From Mesorhizobium sp. 113-3-3 (GTDB lineage: Bacteria; Pseudomonadota; Alphaproteobacteria; Rhizobiales; Rhizobiaceae): DNA of 64,000 nucleotides. Of the stretch, positions 43,502 to 51,699 are shown in pieces. The position numbers and the translations under genes were made by a program. The notes below the pieces were generated by a model. It was not told the origin of the DNA, searched no databases, and saw nothing but the letters and a program-made list of their open reading frames with translations. Position 1 is the first letter of the stretch. Each line of letters begins with the position of its first letter. Where the stretch lies: contig NZ_AP023243.1 in NCBI RefSeq assembly GCF_016756495.1, forward strand, positions 5,584,501 to 5,648,500, in the 5' to 3' direction.

Positions 43502-45393
43502 TGTCGACGCCGGACGACGACGAGAAGGACGACAAGAGCGGGCGGCCGACCAAGGCGGTCGTCGGCTCGCACCGCGACGAGGAAGAGGTTTTCGGCAAGG
43601 TCTACGATCCGCGCATCGTCAGGCGCATCTGGAGCTTCGTCAGGCCCTATCAGGGCCGGATCTTCATTTCGGTGGCGGCGGTGCTGGTGTTCACGCTGAC
43701 GCAGCTGGCGATCCCGCTGGTCATCCGCTACGCCATCGACCACGGCATGGCACCTGGCAGGCTCGACCGCTCGGTGATGATCTCCGCGATCGTCACCTTC
43801 ACCGTGATCATCCTCATCAACTACGCCGCCAGCCATGTGCAGGAAAGCGTCGTCGGCAAGGTGGCGGAGAACGTGCTCTCCGACCTGCGCCGCGCCATGT
43901 TCAGCCATCTGCAGCGCGTGTCGCTCAGCTTCATGGACAAGACCGAGGTCGGCCGGCTGATGTCGCGCCTGCAGGGCGACGTCAATTCGATGCAGGAATT
44001 TCTCGAGACATCGGTGATGTCGGTGGGCGATATCGTGCTTCTGTTCGGCATCGTCACAGTGCTGCTTTGGCTCGATTTCCGGCTCGGGCTGCTGACGTTG
44101 TCGACCATGCCGATGCTGTTCATCGTGCGGCTGTTCTGGCTGCCGCGCGCCAAGGTCGCCTTCATGGCCGCGCACGAGACCAACTCCATCGCCAACGGGG
44201 CGCTCGCTGAGGGCATCCATGGCGTGCGCACGGTGCAGAGCCTGGAGCGCCAGCACGTCAATTTCGACCTCTATGACGAGAAGGTGCTGGCCAACCTCAA
44301 CGCCCATCTGCGGTCGGCGAAATATGCGCAGGTGATGGTGCCGATCGTCGACACGCTGACCGGCATCGCCATGGCGACGGTCATCGTCGTCGGCGGCTCG
44401 ATGGTGCTGTCGCACAGCCTCGACGTCGGCGTCATGGTGGCGTTCCTGTTCTACATCCAGCGCTTCTTCGACCCGATCCGCTCGCTCACCATGCAGTACA
44501 GCGTCATGCAGCGCGCCATGGCGTCAGGCCAGCGGATCTCCGAAGTGCTCGACGTGCCGGTGGATGTCAGCGGCAAGGACAATGCGGTGACGCTGTCGCG
44601 CGACACGGACGGCTCGGTCGAGTTCAGGAACGTGACCTTCGGCTACCGGCCGAACCAGCCGGTGCTGAAGAACATCTCCTTTCGCGTCAATCCGGGCGAG
44701 ACCGTCGCCCTTGTCGGCCCGACCGGGTCGGGCAAGTCGAGCTCGATGGCGCTGGTGCACCGCTTCTACGATGTCTGGTCGGGCGAGGTCCTGGTCGGCG
44801 GGCACGACGTGCGCGACCTGACGCAGGATTCGCTCGGCGACCAGGTGGCCATGGTGCTGCAGGAGCCGTTCCTGTTCTCCGGCACGGTGCTGGAAAACAT
44901 CCGCTACCACAAGACAGCAGCCAGCCGCAAAGAAGTGGTGCGCGCGGCACAGGCCGTCGGCGCGCACGACTTCATCGAGCAGCTACCCGATGGCTACGAC
45001 ACCGAACTCGAGCAGCGCGGCGGCAACCTTTCGCTCGGCCAGCGCCAGCTGATCAGTTTTGCGCGGGCGCTGGTGGCCGACGCCAAGATCCTTGTGCTCG
45101 ACGAGGCCACGGCCAGCATCGATTCCTACACCGAGATGCTGATCCAGAAGGCGCTGATCACCTTGCTGGAGGGCCGCACCGGCCTGGTCATCGCCCACCG
45201 GCTCGCCACCATTCGCGGCGCCGACCGCATCATCGTGCTGCAGAATGGCGAGATCGTCGAAAGCGGCAACCACGAACAGCTTATGCAGAGGAAAGGCCTC
45301 TACGCGCGCCTCTACAACATGAACTACGCTTCGTTCGACGACATTTCCGAGGAAGAGATGGGACTGGACGCGGCGGTCGGCAAAGCGACGTGA
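43501..45393 (+). CDS. Heterodimeric ABC exporter subunit, NBD with canonical Walker B
   Basis: 630-residue partner of the preceding half-transporter. The N-terminal cytoplasmic stretch is charged (MSTPDDDEKDDKSG), followed by six membrane helices and an ATPase domain with GPTGSGKSS and ILVLDEATASID, the catalytic Glu being E535. Its signature is LSLGQRQ instead of LSGGQ. This degenerate signature pairs across the dimer with the Asp-bearing Walker B of the first subunit, the arrangement expected for one inactive ATP site. Confidence 0.9.
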   Translation: MSTPDDDEKDDKSGRPTKAVVGSHRDEEEVFGKVYDPRIVRRIWSFVRPYQGRIFISVAAVLVFTLTQLAIPLVIRYAIDHGMAPGRLDRSVMISAIVTFTVIILINYAASHVQESVVGKVAENVLSDLRRAMFSHLQRVSLSFMDKTEVGRLMSRLQGDVNSMQEFLETSVMSVGDIVLLFGIVTVLLWLDFRLGLLTLSTMPMLFIVRLFWLPRAKVAFMAAHETNSIANGALAEGIHGVRTVQSLERQHVNFDLYDEKVLANLNAHLRSAKYAQVMVPIVDTLTGIAMATVIVVGGSMVLSHSLDVGVMVAFLFYIQRFFDPIRSLTMQYSVMQRAMASGQRISEVLDVPVDVSGKDNAVTLSRDTDGSVEFRNVTFGYRPNQPVLKNISFRVNPGETVALVGPTGSGKSSSMALVHRFYDVWSGEVLVGGHDVRDLTQDSLGDQVAMVLQEPFLFSGTVLENIRYHKTAASRKEVVRAAQAVGAHDFIEQLPDGYDTELEQRGGNLSLGQRQLISFARALVADAKILVLDEATASIDSYTEMLIQKALITLLEGRTGLVIAHRLATIRGADRIIVLQNGEIVESGNHEQLMQRKGLYARLYNMNYASFDDISEEEMGLDAAVGKAT

Positions 45394-45580
45394 GGGGTGC
45401 CGGTAGGGGTTCGAACCGCCCCTGCCCTCCCGAGAAGACTTTTGCGAGATCCCTTGGCGCGGCCGCTGACCAGCACGCTGTCCTCGGCACGCAGATACAG
45501 AAATCCGGGAATCGAGATCAGCGGGATGATCGCGGTCAGCATGGCTCCCACTGGGTCAGCAACAGTTGAGTGCCCCGGGG
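45394..45580. other. Intergenic region with a short unexplained open frame
   Basis: The gap after the exporter holds a minus-strand frame from about 45542 reading MLTAIIPLISIPGFLYLRA and then low-complexity Arg/Ser-rich sequence that enters the exporter gene. The hydrophobic start might be a remnant of a lost membrane protein gene. There is no ribosome site or family match I recognise, so it is not called as a gene. Confidence 0.3.
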
Positions 45581-46363
45581 CTACGCCATTTCGGGACGTC
45601 TTGACGCTTCGCGGATCGCCTTGTGCACGCCGCGCTGCAGATCCATGAAGGCCGGGGTTTCCATCACCTCTTCCCGGCGCGGCCGCTCGATGTCGACATT
45701 GAAGGTCTGCATGATGCGCCCCGGGCCTATCCCCATGACGACGATGCGGTCCGACAGGTAGACCGCCTCCTCCACATCATGCGTGACGAACAGGACGGTC
45801 AGCCGGTGTTCCTCCCAGATCTGGGTCAGCAGTTCCTGCATCTGGTGCCGGGTCAAGGCATCGAGCGCGCCGAAGGGCTCGTCCATCAGCAGCATCTTGG
45901 GCCGATAGGACAGGGCACGCGCAATGGCGACGCGCTGTTTCATGCCGCCCGACAGTTCGGACGGATAGCGATCGGCGCTTTGCGAAAGCTTGACGAGGTC
46001 GAGGTGCTCGAGCGCGATCTCGCGGCAGGCCGTGCGATCGTAACCGGCGGCCTTGAGGGCGAACTCGATGTTCTGCCGCGCCGTCAGCCAGGGAAGCAAC
46101 GTGTAGGACTGGAAGACGACGCCACGATCGAGACCCGGCTGCAGGATCGGCGCGCCATCGATGCTGAGATCGCCGGCATCGAAATCCTGCAGTCCGGCGA
46201 CGATCGACAAGAGCGTGCTCTTCCCGCAGCCCGACGTGCCGACAAGGGAGACGAATTCGTTGTCGGCAAGATCGAGGTTGATGTCGCGCAGCACCTGCGT
46301 GCGCCGCTCGCCCGTGCCGAAACTCTTGTCGAGACCGGCGATGCGCAATTTGGGAACGGTCAT
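45581..46363 (-). CDS. Sulfonate/nitrate/taurine-type ABC transporter ATP-binding protein (SsuB/TauB family)
   Basis: 260-residue ATPase. Walker A is GTSGCGKST, the signature is LSGGMKQRVAIARAL, and Walker B is MLLMDEPFGALDALTR, the SsuB/TauB hallmark. The ATG at 46363 (MTVPKLRIAG) has AGGAA upstream and overlaps no essential sequence; an ATG at 46390 lies inside the permease gene. It is the last gene of a long minus-strand cluster controlled by the GntR protein. Confidence 0.9.
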   Translation of the reverse strand: MTVPKLRIAGLDKSFGTGERRTQVLRDINLDLADNEFVSLVGTSGCGKSTLLSIVAGLQDFDAGDLSIDGAPILQPGLDRGVVFQSYTLLPWLTARQNIEFALKAAGYDRTACREIALEHLDLVKLSQSADRYPSELSGGMKQRVAIARALSYRPKMLLMDEPFGALDALTRHQMQELLTQIWEEHRLTVLFVTHDVEEAVYLSDRIVVMGIGPGRIMQTFNVDIERPRREEVMETPAFMDLQRGVHKAIREASRRPEMA

Positions 46364-46373
46364 CGGCGGTTCC

Positions 46374-47249
46374 TCATTGCGAATGGCCATCCTGCCGGAA
46401 CAGCACCTTTTCCAGAGCCTTCATGACCTGGTCGGTGATGAGGCCGAGCACGCCGAGCAGCAGGATGTAGCCGATGATGGTGTTGGTCTGGAAATAGCGC
46501 TGCGACACGGTGATGCGATAGCCCAGGCCGGATGTCGCCGCGACAAGTTCGGCCAGCACCAGCCAGGTCCAGGCCCAGCCGAGGCTGATGCGCAGCGTAT
46601 CCCAGATGCCGGGCAAGGCGCTGGGTACGACGATGCGCGTCAGGATCTTGCGGTCCGGCAGGCCGAGCGTGCGGCCAAGGCCGATGAAATCGGCGGGAAC
46701 CCGTTTCACATTGTCCATGATCATCAGCACCTGCTGGAAGAAGGTGCCGATGAAGATGATCAGGAATTTCTGCGTGTCACCGGTGCCGGCCCACAGGATG
46801 GAAAGCGGCACGAAAGCGACGACCGGCATGTAGCGGATAAAATCGACCAGCGGCTCGATGGCCGCCTCCCAGGAGCGGAAGCTGCCGATCAGCACGCCGA
46901 TCGGGATCGACAGGGCCGAGGCGATGAGGAAGCCGACGGAAATGCGGTACGCCGAGGCAGTCAGGTCCACCCACAGCGTGCCGTCCGCAGCGAGCTTGGC
47001 GATCTGGGTCGCGACGCTGCCCGGCGACGGCAGGAAGATGGGCTTCACCCATTCGAGCCCGGTCGCCGCCCACCAGGCAAGGCCAAGCCCGACAAAGACG
47101 GCCACAGCGATCATCAGGAAGCGCGACCTGGCTATGGGCACGCCGATCCCCGAGGATCGGCGGCGCGTTGCCTGTTTCGTGGCCGCCTTTGGCGCGGGAT
47201 GACCCAAGCCGGTTTTCGCGGGAGGCTCCGCGGGCATCTGCGTTACCAC
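46374..47249 (-). CDS. Sulfonate/nitrate/taurine-type ABC transporter permease (SsuC/TauC family)
   Basis: 291 residues. A proline/arginine-rich N-terminal tail of about 45 residues precedes six membrane segments. The EAA-like loop is GLGRTLGLPDRKILTRIVVPSALP. GTG 47249 follows the binding-protein gene by 16 bases with AAAGG upstream; ATG 47237 is also possible. It works with the neighbouring SsuB-like ATPase. Confidence 0.88.
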   Translation of the reverse strand: MVTQMPAEPPAKTGLGHPAPKAATKQATRRRSSGIGVPIARSRFLMIAVAVFVGLGLAWWAATGLEWVKPIFLPSPGSVATQIAKLAADGTLWVDLTASAYRISVGFLIASALSIPIGVLIGSFRSWEAAIEPLVDFIRYMPVVAFVPLSILWAGTGDTQKFLIIFIGTFFQQVLMIMDNVKRVPADFIGLGRTLGLPDRKILTRIVVPSALPGIWDTLRISLGWAWTWLVLAELVAATSGLGYRITVSQRYFQTNTIIGYILLLGVLGLITDQVMKALEKVLFRQDGHSQ

Positions 47250-47265
47250 CGCGATCCGGCCTTTG

Positions 47266-48276
47266 TCATTGCGCCGCCTTGACGAAGGATGGGTCGATCA
47301 TCTGCTCCGGCGTCACGTCCGCCTGCAGCAGCTTGGCGTTTTTGGCGGCCGCCTCGACATCGGCGAAAGTCTTGGTGGTAAAATCGCCGGTGAGCGCTGT
47401 CTTGTTTTCGGCGAGCGAGTAGTAACGCACGCCGTCGAAAGCGGTGTTGAGGTCCTTGACGTCGGAGCCGACCGCCTTGGCGATGATGGCGCGGCCCCCG
47501 GGCGTATCTGATTTGTAATCCTTGAGCGCTGCGTCCCAGCTCTTGATCATCGCCAGCACTTGGCCCGGCCGCGACTTGATCACCTCGTCACGCACCACCA
47601 GCACGTCGCTGATCAGGCCGGGATCCTCGCCGGCGGAAAACAGCAGCTTGACGTCCTTGTTCTGCGCCATGGCGACGGTGAGGTATGGTTCGTAGGTGAC
47701 CGCGACCGGCACCTGACCCGCGATCAGCGCGCCGCCGGCGTCGGACGCCGGCATCGGAACGGCTTTCACATCGTCGATCGACATGCCGTTCTTGGCGAGC
47801 GCGTATTTGAGCAGGATGTCGCTCGTCGTGCCTTCCTCGAAAGCAACCTGCTTGCCCTTGAGGTCGGCGATGGAGGTGACGTCCTTGCCGGCGATGATGG
47901 CGTCAGCCGTCATCGAGACATCGAGCAGCAGCACGATCTTCACCGGCAGGCCGGCCGCCACCATGCCCATCGCCGTGTGGGTCGCGATGTTGGCGGCATC
48001 GAGCTGGCCGCTTGCGAGCGCCGCGTTGATGTCCTTGTCCTCGGCGAAATTCACGATCTGGACGTCCGGCAAGCCGTTTGCCTTGAACAGGCCCTTGGCA
48101 TCGGCGACGTGCCACTGGCCGTAGCCAAGCCAGGGTTCGATGCCGATCTTGAACGGTCCGGCCTCGGGCGTGGTGGGAATGGCCGCGTCGGCCGCGCGGG
48201 CCGCGGGCGCGGCAGCGAGCCCAATGGCGGCGGCCATCATGAGCGCACGAAATTGTCCTGCTAGGTTACGCATCAT
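47266..48276 (-). CDS. Sulfonate/nitrate/taurine-type ABC transporter substrate-binding protein
   Basis: 336-residue NMT1/TauA-class periplasmic receptor with a signal peptide (to about AARA-AD at residue 29). The mature start FKIGIEPWLGYGQWHVADAKGLF is typical of the family. AAGGGGAAC precedes paired ATGs at 48276. A promoter region with a GntR-type site lies 165 bp upstream. The ligand may be a sulfonate, judged from the dehydrogenase set in this cluster. Confidence 0.88.
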   Translation of the reverse strand: MMRNLAGQFRALMMAAAIGLAAAPAARAADAAIPTTPEAGPFKIGIEPWLGYGQWHVADAKGLFKANGLPDVQIVNFAEDKDINAALASGQLDAANIATHTAMGMVAAGLPVKIVLLLDVSMTADAIIAGKDVTSIADLKGKQVAFEEGTTSDILLKYALAKNGMSIDDVKAVPMPASDAGGALIAGQVPVAVTYEPYLTVAMAQNKDVKLLFSAGEDPGLISDVLVVRDEVIKSRPGQVLAMIKSWDAALKDYKSDTPGGRAIIAKAVGSDVKDLNTAFDGVRYYSLAENKTALTGDFTTKTFADVEAAAKNAKLLQADVTPEQMIDPSFVKAAQ

Positions 48277-48440
48277 CTAGTTCCCCTTGATGATCAGACC
48301 GCTTTTTTACCCAGGCATCCGGTCTGGTGAGACTGCGGGTTTCCGCTCTTGCGGCACTGTGCCTCGGCGTCTTGCCCACCACTTCATGGTTGAAGTGCAG
48401 GGATATTTCAGCGTCAGCGGAAGCGGATGTCAAGGCTAAA

Positions 48441-48461
48441 ATACATACATGCATATACAAG
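48441..48461. promoter_or_regulatory. Candidate GntR (HutC-type) operator, transporter operon
   Basis: ATACATACATGCATATACAA followed by G, in the 211-bp gap between the kinase gene and the substrate-binding protein gene. The segment CATATACAAG (48452-48461) recurs exactly at 53936-53945, and ATACATG/ATATACA elements recur at 49839-49854. HutC-family regulators bind TATA-type palindromes around GTATATAC, so control by the GntR protein at 49896 is likely. Confidence 0.6.
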
Positions 48462-48487
48462 TTGGCATGACTCCGTTTCCCCTGAGA

Positions 48488-49786
48488 TCAGGCGCGTCCG
48501 GCCGCCCTTTCAGGATCGATGAAGTCGAGGAAATCCGTCACCCGATCGGCCCCCGCATCGGGTTCGCTGCCGACCATGACGGCGACTGAAAAGGCGATGA
48601 GAGAAGAGACCGGCGTGTGGCTGCGCGCGCCGGCCCGCAGATTCATGACCAGGGTCGGCGACAGGAAAAGCCCCGAGCGCAGAACCGCCCGCCAGTCTGC
48701 CGGCAGCATGCCGCGTCGGTTCAGTTCGCGCAGCAAGGGCTGCCACAAAGCGCTCGCCTTGACCTGCAGCAGGTCGCGACGGACCGCGCTCAAATCCCAG
48801 TCCGTGTCGACATGGAGCATATTTCCTTCCAGCCGCGCCTGCGCGCGAAAACTCTCCGTCGCGCTGGCCGGATCGTAGAGCCAGAATGGGTGGGCGAAGA
48901 TGTTGTGGAAGGTCGCCTTCACCTCGGCCAGCAGCGTCGGGATGTGCGAGCCGGCAAAGGCCGGATCGAAGAAGGAGAGTTCCGCCTTCCCTGCCTTTTC
49001 GGTGTACCAGACATTGGCATTGTGGGCGTCGCCATGGGCGACCACGCCGCCAGCATCGGCAAGCCGATCCGGCCGCAAGCGCGCGGCCGCGGCGTCGAAA
49101 AGCTCGCCGATGCTGCTGGCGTAAGGCCGGCCGTTGATGACGAATTTCAGCCGGGAGAACCGATCCCAGTCGAGTTCCACGCCGGGAAAGATAAACGGCT
49201 TGCCGATATAGAAATCGGCCAGCCTGCCGCCCGGCGACAAACGCGTATCGGCGTCGATCAGCCGTTCATGGAACAGCCGGTGGATCGGCTCAGCCGAGAC
49301 CTCCGCGACGGTCACCGGATGCAGCGTCCCGAGATAGACCTCGAGCAGCCTGGCGGACAGGTCGCGCTCGGCAAGAACCGCCTCGCGCCGCTTGCCGGCA
49401 TTGTCCTCGCAATCCAGCGCGAACAGCACATCCGAAAATCGCGGATCGGTGCGGCGGCGATAGACAAGGATCTGCTCGCCGGGCTGGGCCGACATATGGA
49501 CGGGCTGGTCGACCGGCAGGCCGGCAAGCGACAGGATCTCGGCTCGATAATACTCGCCGGTCATGCCCTCTTCGCGTTCCTCCTGATGGAACTTGAAGAA
49601 GTAGGCCTGGCCGTCGCTGTCGAAGAAACCATTCAGCGAATTCAGGCTGTATTTGTCGACATTGATGCGGACGTTATTGGCGGTCATGCCGAACAGATCG
49701 CCCAGCAAGGCCGCCAGCGCACGCTGCGCCTCGGCGACATCGTGCTGCGCCAGAGCGCGAATCCCAGCCGTGCGGCTCTGTGTCAT
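48488..49786 (-). CDS. Aminoglycoside phosphotransferase (APH)-fold small-molecule kinase
   Basis: 432 residues. The catalytic loop HGDAHNANVWY is at residues 251-261 (Brenner motif, D253 base, N258 metal ligand) and the DFG-equivalent metal aspartate is D274 (FFDPAFAG). A lysine in AYFFKF (K65) suits ATP binding. Such kinases phosphorylate amino alcohols or sugars, not necessarily antibiotics. ATG 49786 has AAAGGGG upstream. The long N-terminal frame beyond it crosses the operator and is rejected. Its substrate probably is an intermediate of the GntR cluster. Confidence 0.8.
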   Translation of the reverse strand: MTQSRTAGIRALAQHDVAEAQRALAALLGDLFGMTANNVRINVDKYSLNSLNGFFDSDGQAYFFKFHQEEREEGMTGEYYRAEILSLAGLPVDQPVHMSAQPGEQILVYRRRTDPRFSDVLFALDCEDNAGKRREAVLAERDLSARLLEVYLGTLHPVTVAEVSAEPIHRLFHERLIDADTRLSPGGRLADFYIGKPFIFPGVELDWDRFSRLKFVINGRPYASSIGELFDAAAARLRPDRLADAGGVVAHGDAHNANVWYTEKAGKAELSFFDPAFAGSHIPTLLAEVKATFHNIFAHPFWLYDPASATESFRAQARLEGNMLHVDTDWDLSAVRRDLLQVKASALWQPLLRELNRRGMLPADWRAVLRSGLFLSPTLVMNLRAGARSHTPVSSLIAFSVAVMVGSEPDAGADRVTDFLDFIDPERAAGRA

Positions 49787-49838
49787 CGGTCGCCCCTTTC
49801 GACCAATCCGTTCATCAAGGGTGAAAGCGCCTTTATCA

Positions 49839-49854
49839 ATACATGTATATACAT
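49839..49854. promoter_or_regulatory. Candidate GntR operator upstream of the kinase gene
   Basis: ATACATGTATATACAT lies between the GntR stop (49896) and the kinase start (49786), 53 bp ahead of the latter. It has a palindromic ATACATGTAT half and a GTATATAC centre. It matches the other two sites in its ATACA units. Confidence 0.6.
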
Positions 49855-49895
49855 CTGTAGGAAAACCTCTGCGAGTTACCGTCGCCCTGTTGGCA

Positions 49896-50627
49896 TCAGT
49901 TGGTCTTCGTGGGGGAATACCGGCTGCCGAGCGAATAGCGGCTGCCGGCATAGGTCAGCTTGCTGATGGTGGCGACGACCGCGCCAGTCCATGTGCGGCG
50001 GTGCAGAAACAGGCAGCAGCTGCCGAGATCGATGTTGAGATGCCGCGCCGTCTCGGCGTCGGCCGGGATGGCGGAAATGATGTGCTCGACCTCGGTCACC
50101 GGGGTCTTCTGCATGAGGTAGTCGTAAGTCGCCGTCTTCGAAAAATCCTGCTTGTCATAGTCGGGGATCAGGCTCGGATTGACGAAGCGCTCTTCCAATT
50201 GCACCGGCAGATCGTTCTCGAAATTGACGACGACCGAGTGATAGATCGAGACGCGCTTCGGGAACTCGAAGGACAAAGCGAGCTCCTTGGTCGGCATGAT
50301 CGTTTCCAGCACGAGGACTTCGGAGCGATGCCTGTTGCCGCGCTCAATAATCTCGGCGGCGATGTTGTTGATCTCGATCAGGGTCGATTGCGGCCGAGGC
50401 GGCGCGATGAACGTGCCGACACCTTGCAGCCGGATCAGGAACCCCGCCGCGGTCAGTTCCCGCAAGGCCCGGTGGACCGTCATGCGCGAGACACCCAGCG
50501 AAACCACCAGCTCGTTCTCGGACGGCAGCTTGCGATCCTTGCCCCACCGGCCCGTTCCGATGTTGGTCAGGATGTAGTCCTTCACCTTCTCGTAAAGGGG
50601 GCTCGCCGTGTCGGGCAAATCGATCAT
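49896..50627 (-). CDS. GntR family regulator, HutC subfamily (UTRA domain)
   Basis: 243 residues. The winged helix-turn-helix (LPSENELVVSLGVSRMTVHRALRELTAAG, about residues 34-62) is followed by a UTRA effector domain with the PVQLEERFVNP motif seen in HutC relatives. It lies in the middle of the cluster it probably controls. ATATACA-type sites are found upstream of the transporter genes, the kinase gene and the SDR/aminotransferase divergent promoter. The inducer is unknown. Confidence 0.9.
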   Translation of the reverse strand: MIDLPDTASPLYEKVKDYILTNIGTGRWGKDRKLPSENELVVSLGVSRMTVHRALRELTAAGFLIRLQGVGTFIAPPRPQSTLIEINNIAAEIIERGNRHRSEVLVLETIMPTKELALSFEFPKRVSIYHSVVVNFENDLPVQLEERFVNPSLIPDYDKQDFSKTATYDYLMQKTPVTEVEHIISAIPADAETARHLNIDLGSCCLFLHRRTWTGAVVATISKLTYAGSRYSLGSRYSPTKTN

Positions 50628-50658
50628 GTCAAAATCCTTTCCGGCAATTTAGCGAAAA

Positions 50659-51684
50659 TCACGCCGGCTCAACAGGTTGCCGCATGCGGATGATTGTTTT
50701 CAAGCCATCGCTTTGCCCCGCCAACAGCCGCTCATAGGCGGCCGGAATGTCGTCGAGATTGATCTCGCGATCGATCAGGGCCAGCAGCGGTTCGCTCAAT
50801 TCACCCAGCATCCGCACCGCGTCAGGCAGTTCGTCGGCGAAGGCATGGCACCCCAGCAGCGCGATCTCGCGTTCGACCAGAAGGTTGGGGTCGATGTCGA
50901 GACGGCCATGGAAGATGCCGACCATCGCCACCGCGCTGCCGGAATCGAGAACGCCGAGCAACTGGGTGAATGCAGCAATGCTACCGGTCGCCTCGACGGC
51001 CGCCAGCAGTTGGGCATTGTCGGTCGCAGCGGCAATCGCAGCGCGGTCGAGGTCGACGCTTGTTGCGCCAGTCACCCGCGCCACGCGGGCAGAGCGCGCC
51101 TCGTTGCGGTCGGTGACAAGCACCGTGCCAGGGAAAGTCCGGGAGAGCAGCAGCGCGGCGAGACCACCGATCGGCCCGCAGCCGACGACAAGCACCGAAC
51201 CTGCCGTCTTCGGTAGACGCCGCACCGCGTGCAGTGCCACCGCGAGCGGCTCGGCCATCGCCGCGACCCGCTCGTCAAGTGCTGCATCGACGACATGCAG
51301 CAGACGCGCGGGCAACACCGCCTGTTCAGCAAAGCCGCCGTCGCAGACTTCGCCGACGAAGCCCAGCGAAGCGCAGAGATGGCGCCTGCCGGCACGGCAT
51401 TGCGCGCACTCGCCACACCAGAAACGGGAATCGGCGACCACCCTGTCGCCGACGGCGATGGTCCCGACGCCCTCGCCCACCGCGATCACCGTCCCGGTCA
51501 GCTCGTGGCCGGCCGTCGAGGGCGACCGGCTTATCCATTGGCCGGTGCGGAAATTGTGCAGGTCCGAACCGCAAATGCCGGCGGCGTCGACCCTGAGCTT
51601 CACCCAGCCGGCATCCGGAATGCCTGGCGGGGCAACGTCCTCCACCCGCAGATCGCCGGGTCCATAAAGCCGTGCCGCCTTCAT
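50659..51684 (-). CDS. Zinc-dependent alcohol dehydrogenase (MDR family)
   Basis: 341 residues. The catalytic-zinc Cys is in AGICGSDLHNF, the GHE motif appears as AGHELTGTV, and the structural-zinc cysteines lie in FWCGECAQCRAGRRHLC. The nucleotide motif is VVGCGPIGGLA. This is a sorbitol/threonine-dehydrogenase-like enzyme for secondary alcohols. ATG 51684 (MKAARLYG) has GGAG nine bases upstream; ATG 51690 is six bases earlier. It lies directly after the HisD-like gene, and may oxidise one enantiomer of the same polyol or hydroxysulfonate. Confidence 0.88.
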   Translation of the reverse strand: MKAARLYGPGDLRVEDVAPPGIPDAGWVKLRVDAAGICGSDLHNFRTGQWISRSPSTAGHELTGTVIAVGEGVGTIAVGDRVVADSRFWCGECAQCRAGRRHLCASLGFVGEVCDGGFAEQAVLPARLLHVVDAALDERVAAMAEPLAVALHAVRRLPKTAGSVLVVGCGPIGGLAALLLSRTFPGTVLVTDRNEARSARVARVTGATSVDLDRAAIAAATDNAQLLAAVEATGSIAAFTQLLGVLDSGSAVAMVGIFHGRLDIDPNLLVEREIALLGCHAFADELPDAVRMLGELSEPLLALIDREINLDDIPAAYERLLAGQSDGLKTIIRMRQPVEPA

Positions 51685-51699
51685 CGCCATCGTCTCCGT

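Noticed and set aside
45408..45417. GGTTCGAACC, resembling a tRNA T-loop
   Set aside because: No acceptor, D or anticodon arm can be folded around it within 90 bases, so it is not a tRNA gene or a convincing attachment site.
45324..45551. Short minus-strand frame with a hydrophobic start after the exporter
   Set aside because: Overlaps the exporter 3' end, has no ribosome site, and the second half is composition-biased; kept only as an intergenic note.
48488..49951. Longer N-terminus for the APH-like kinase (start near 49951)
   Set aside because: The extension crosses the probable GntR operator and has no kinase-like sequence; ATG 49786 has a ribosome site.
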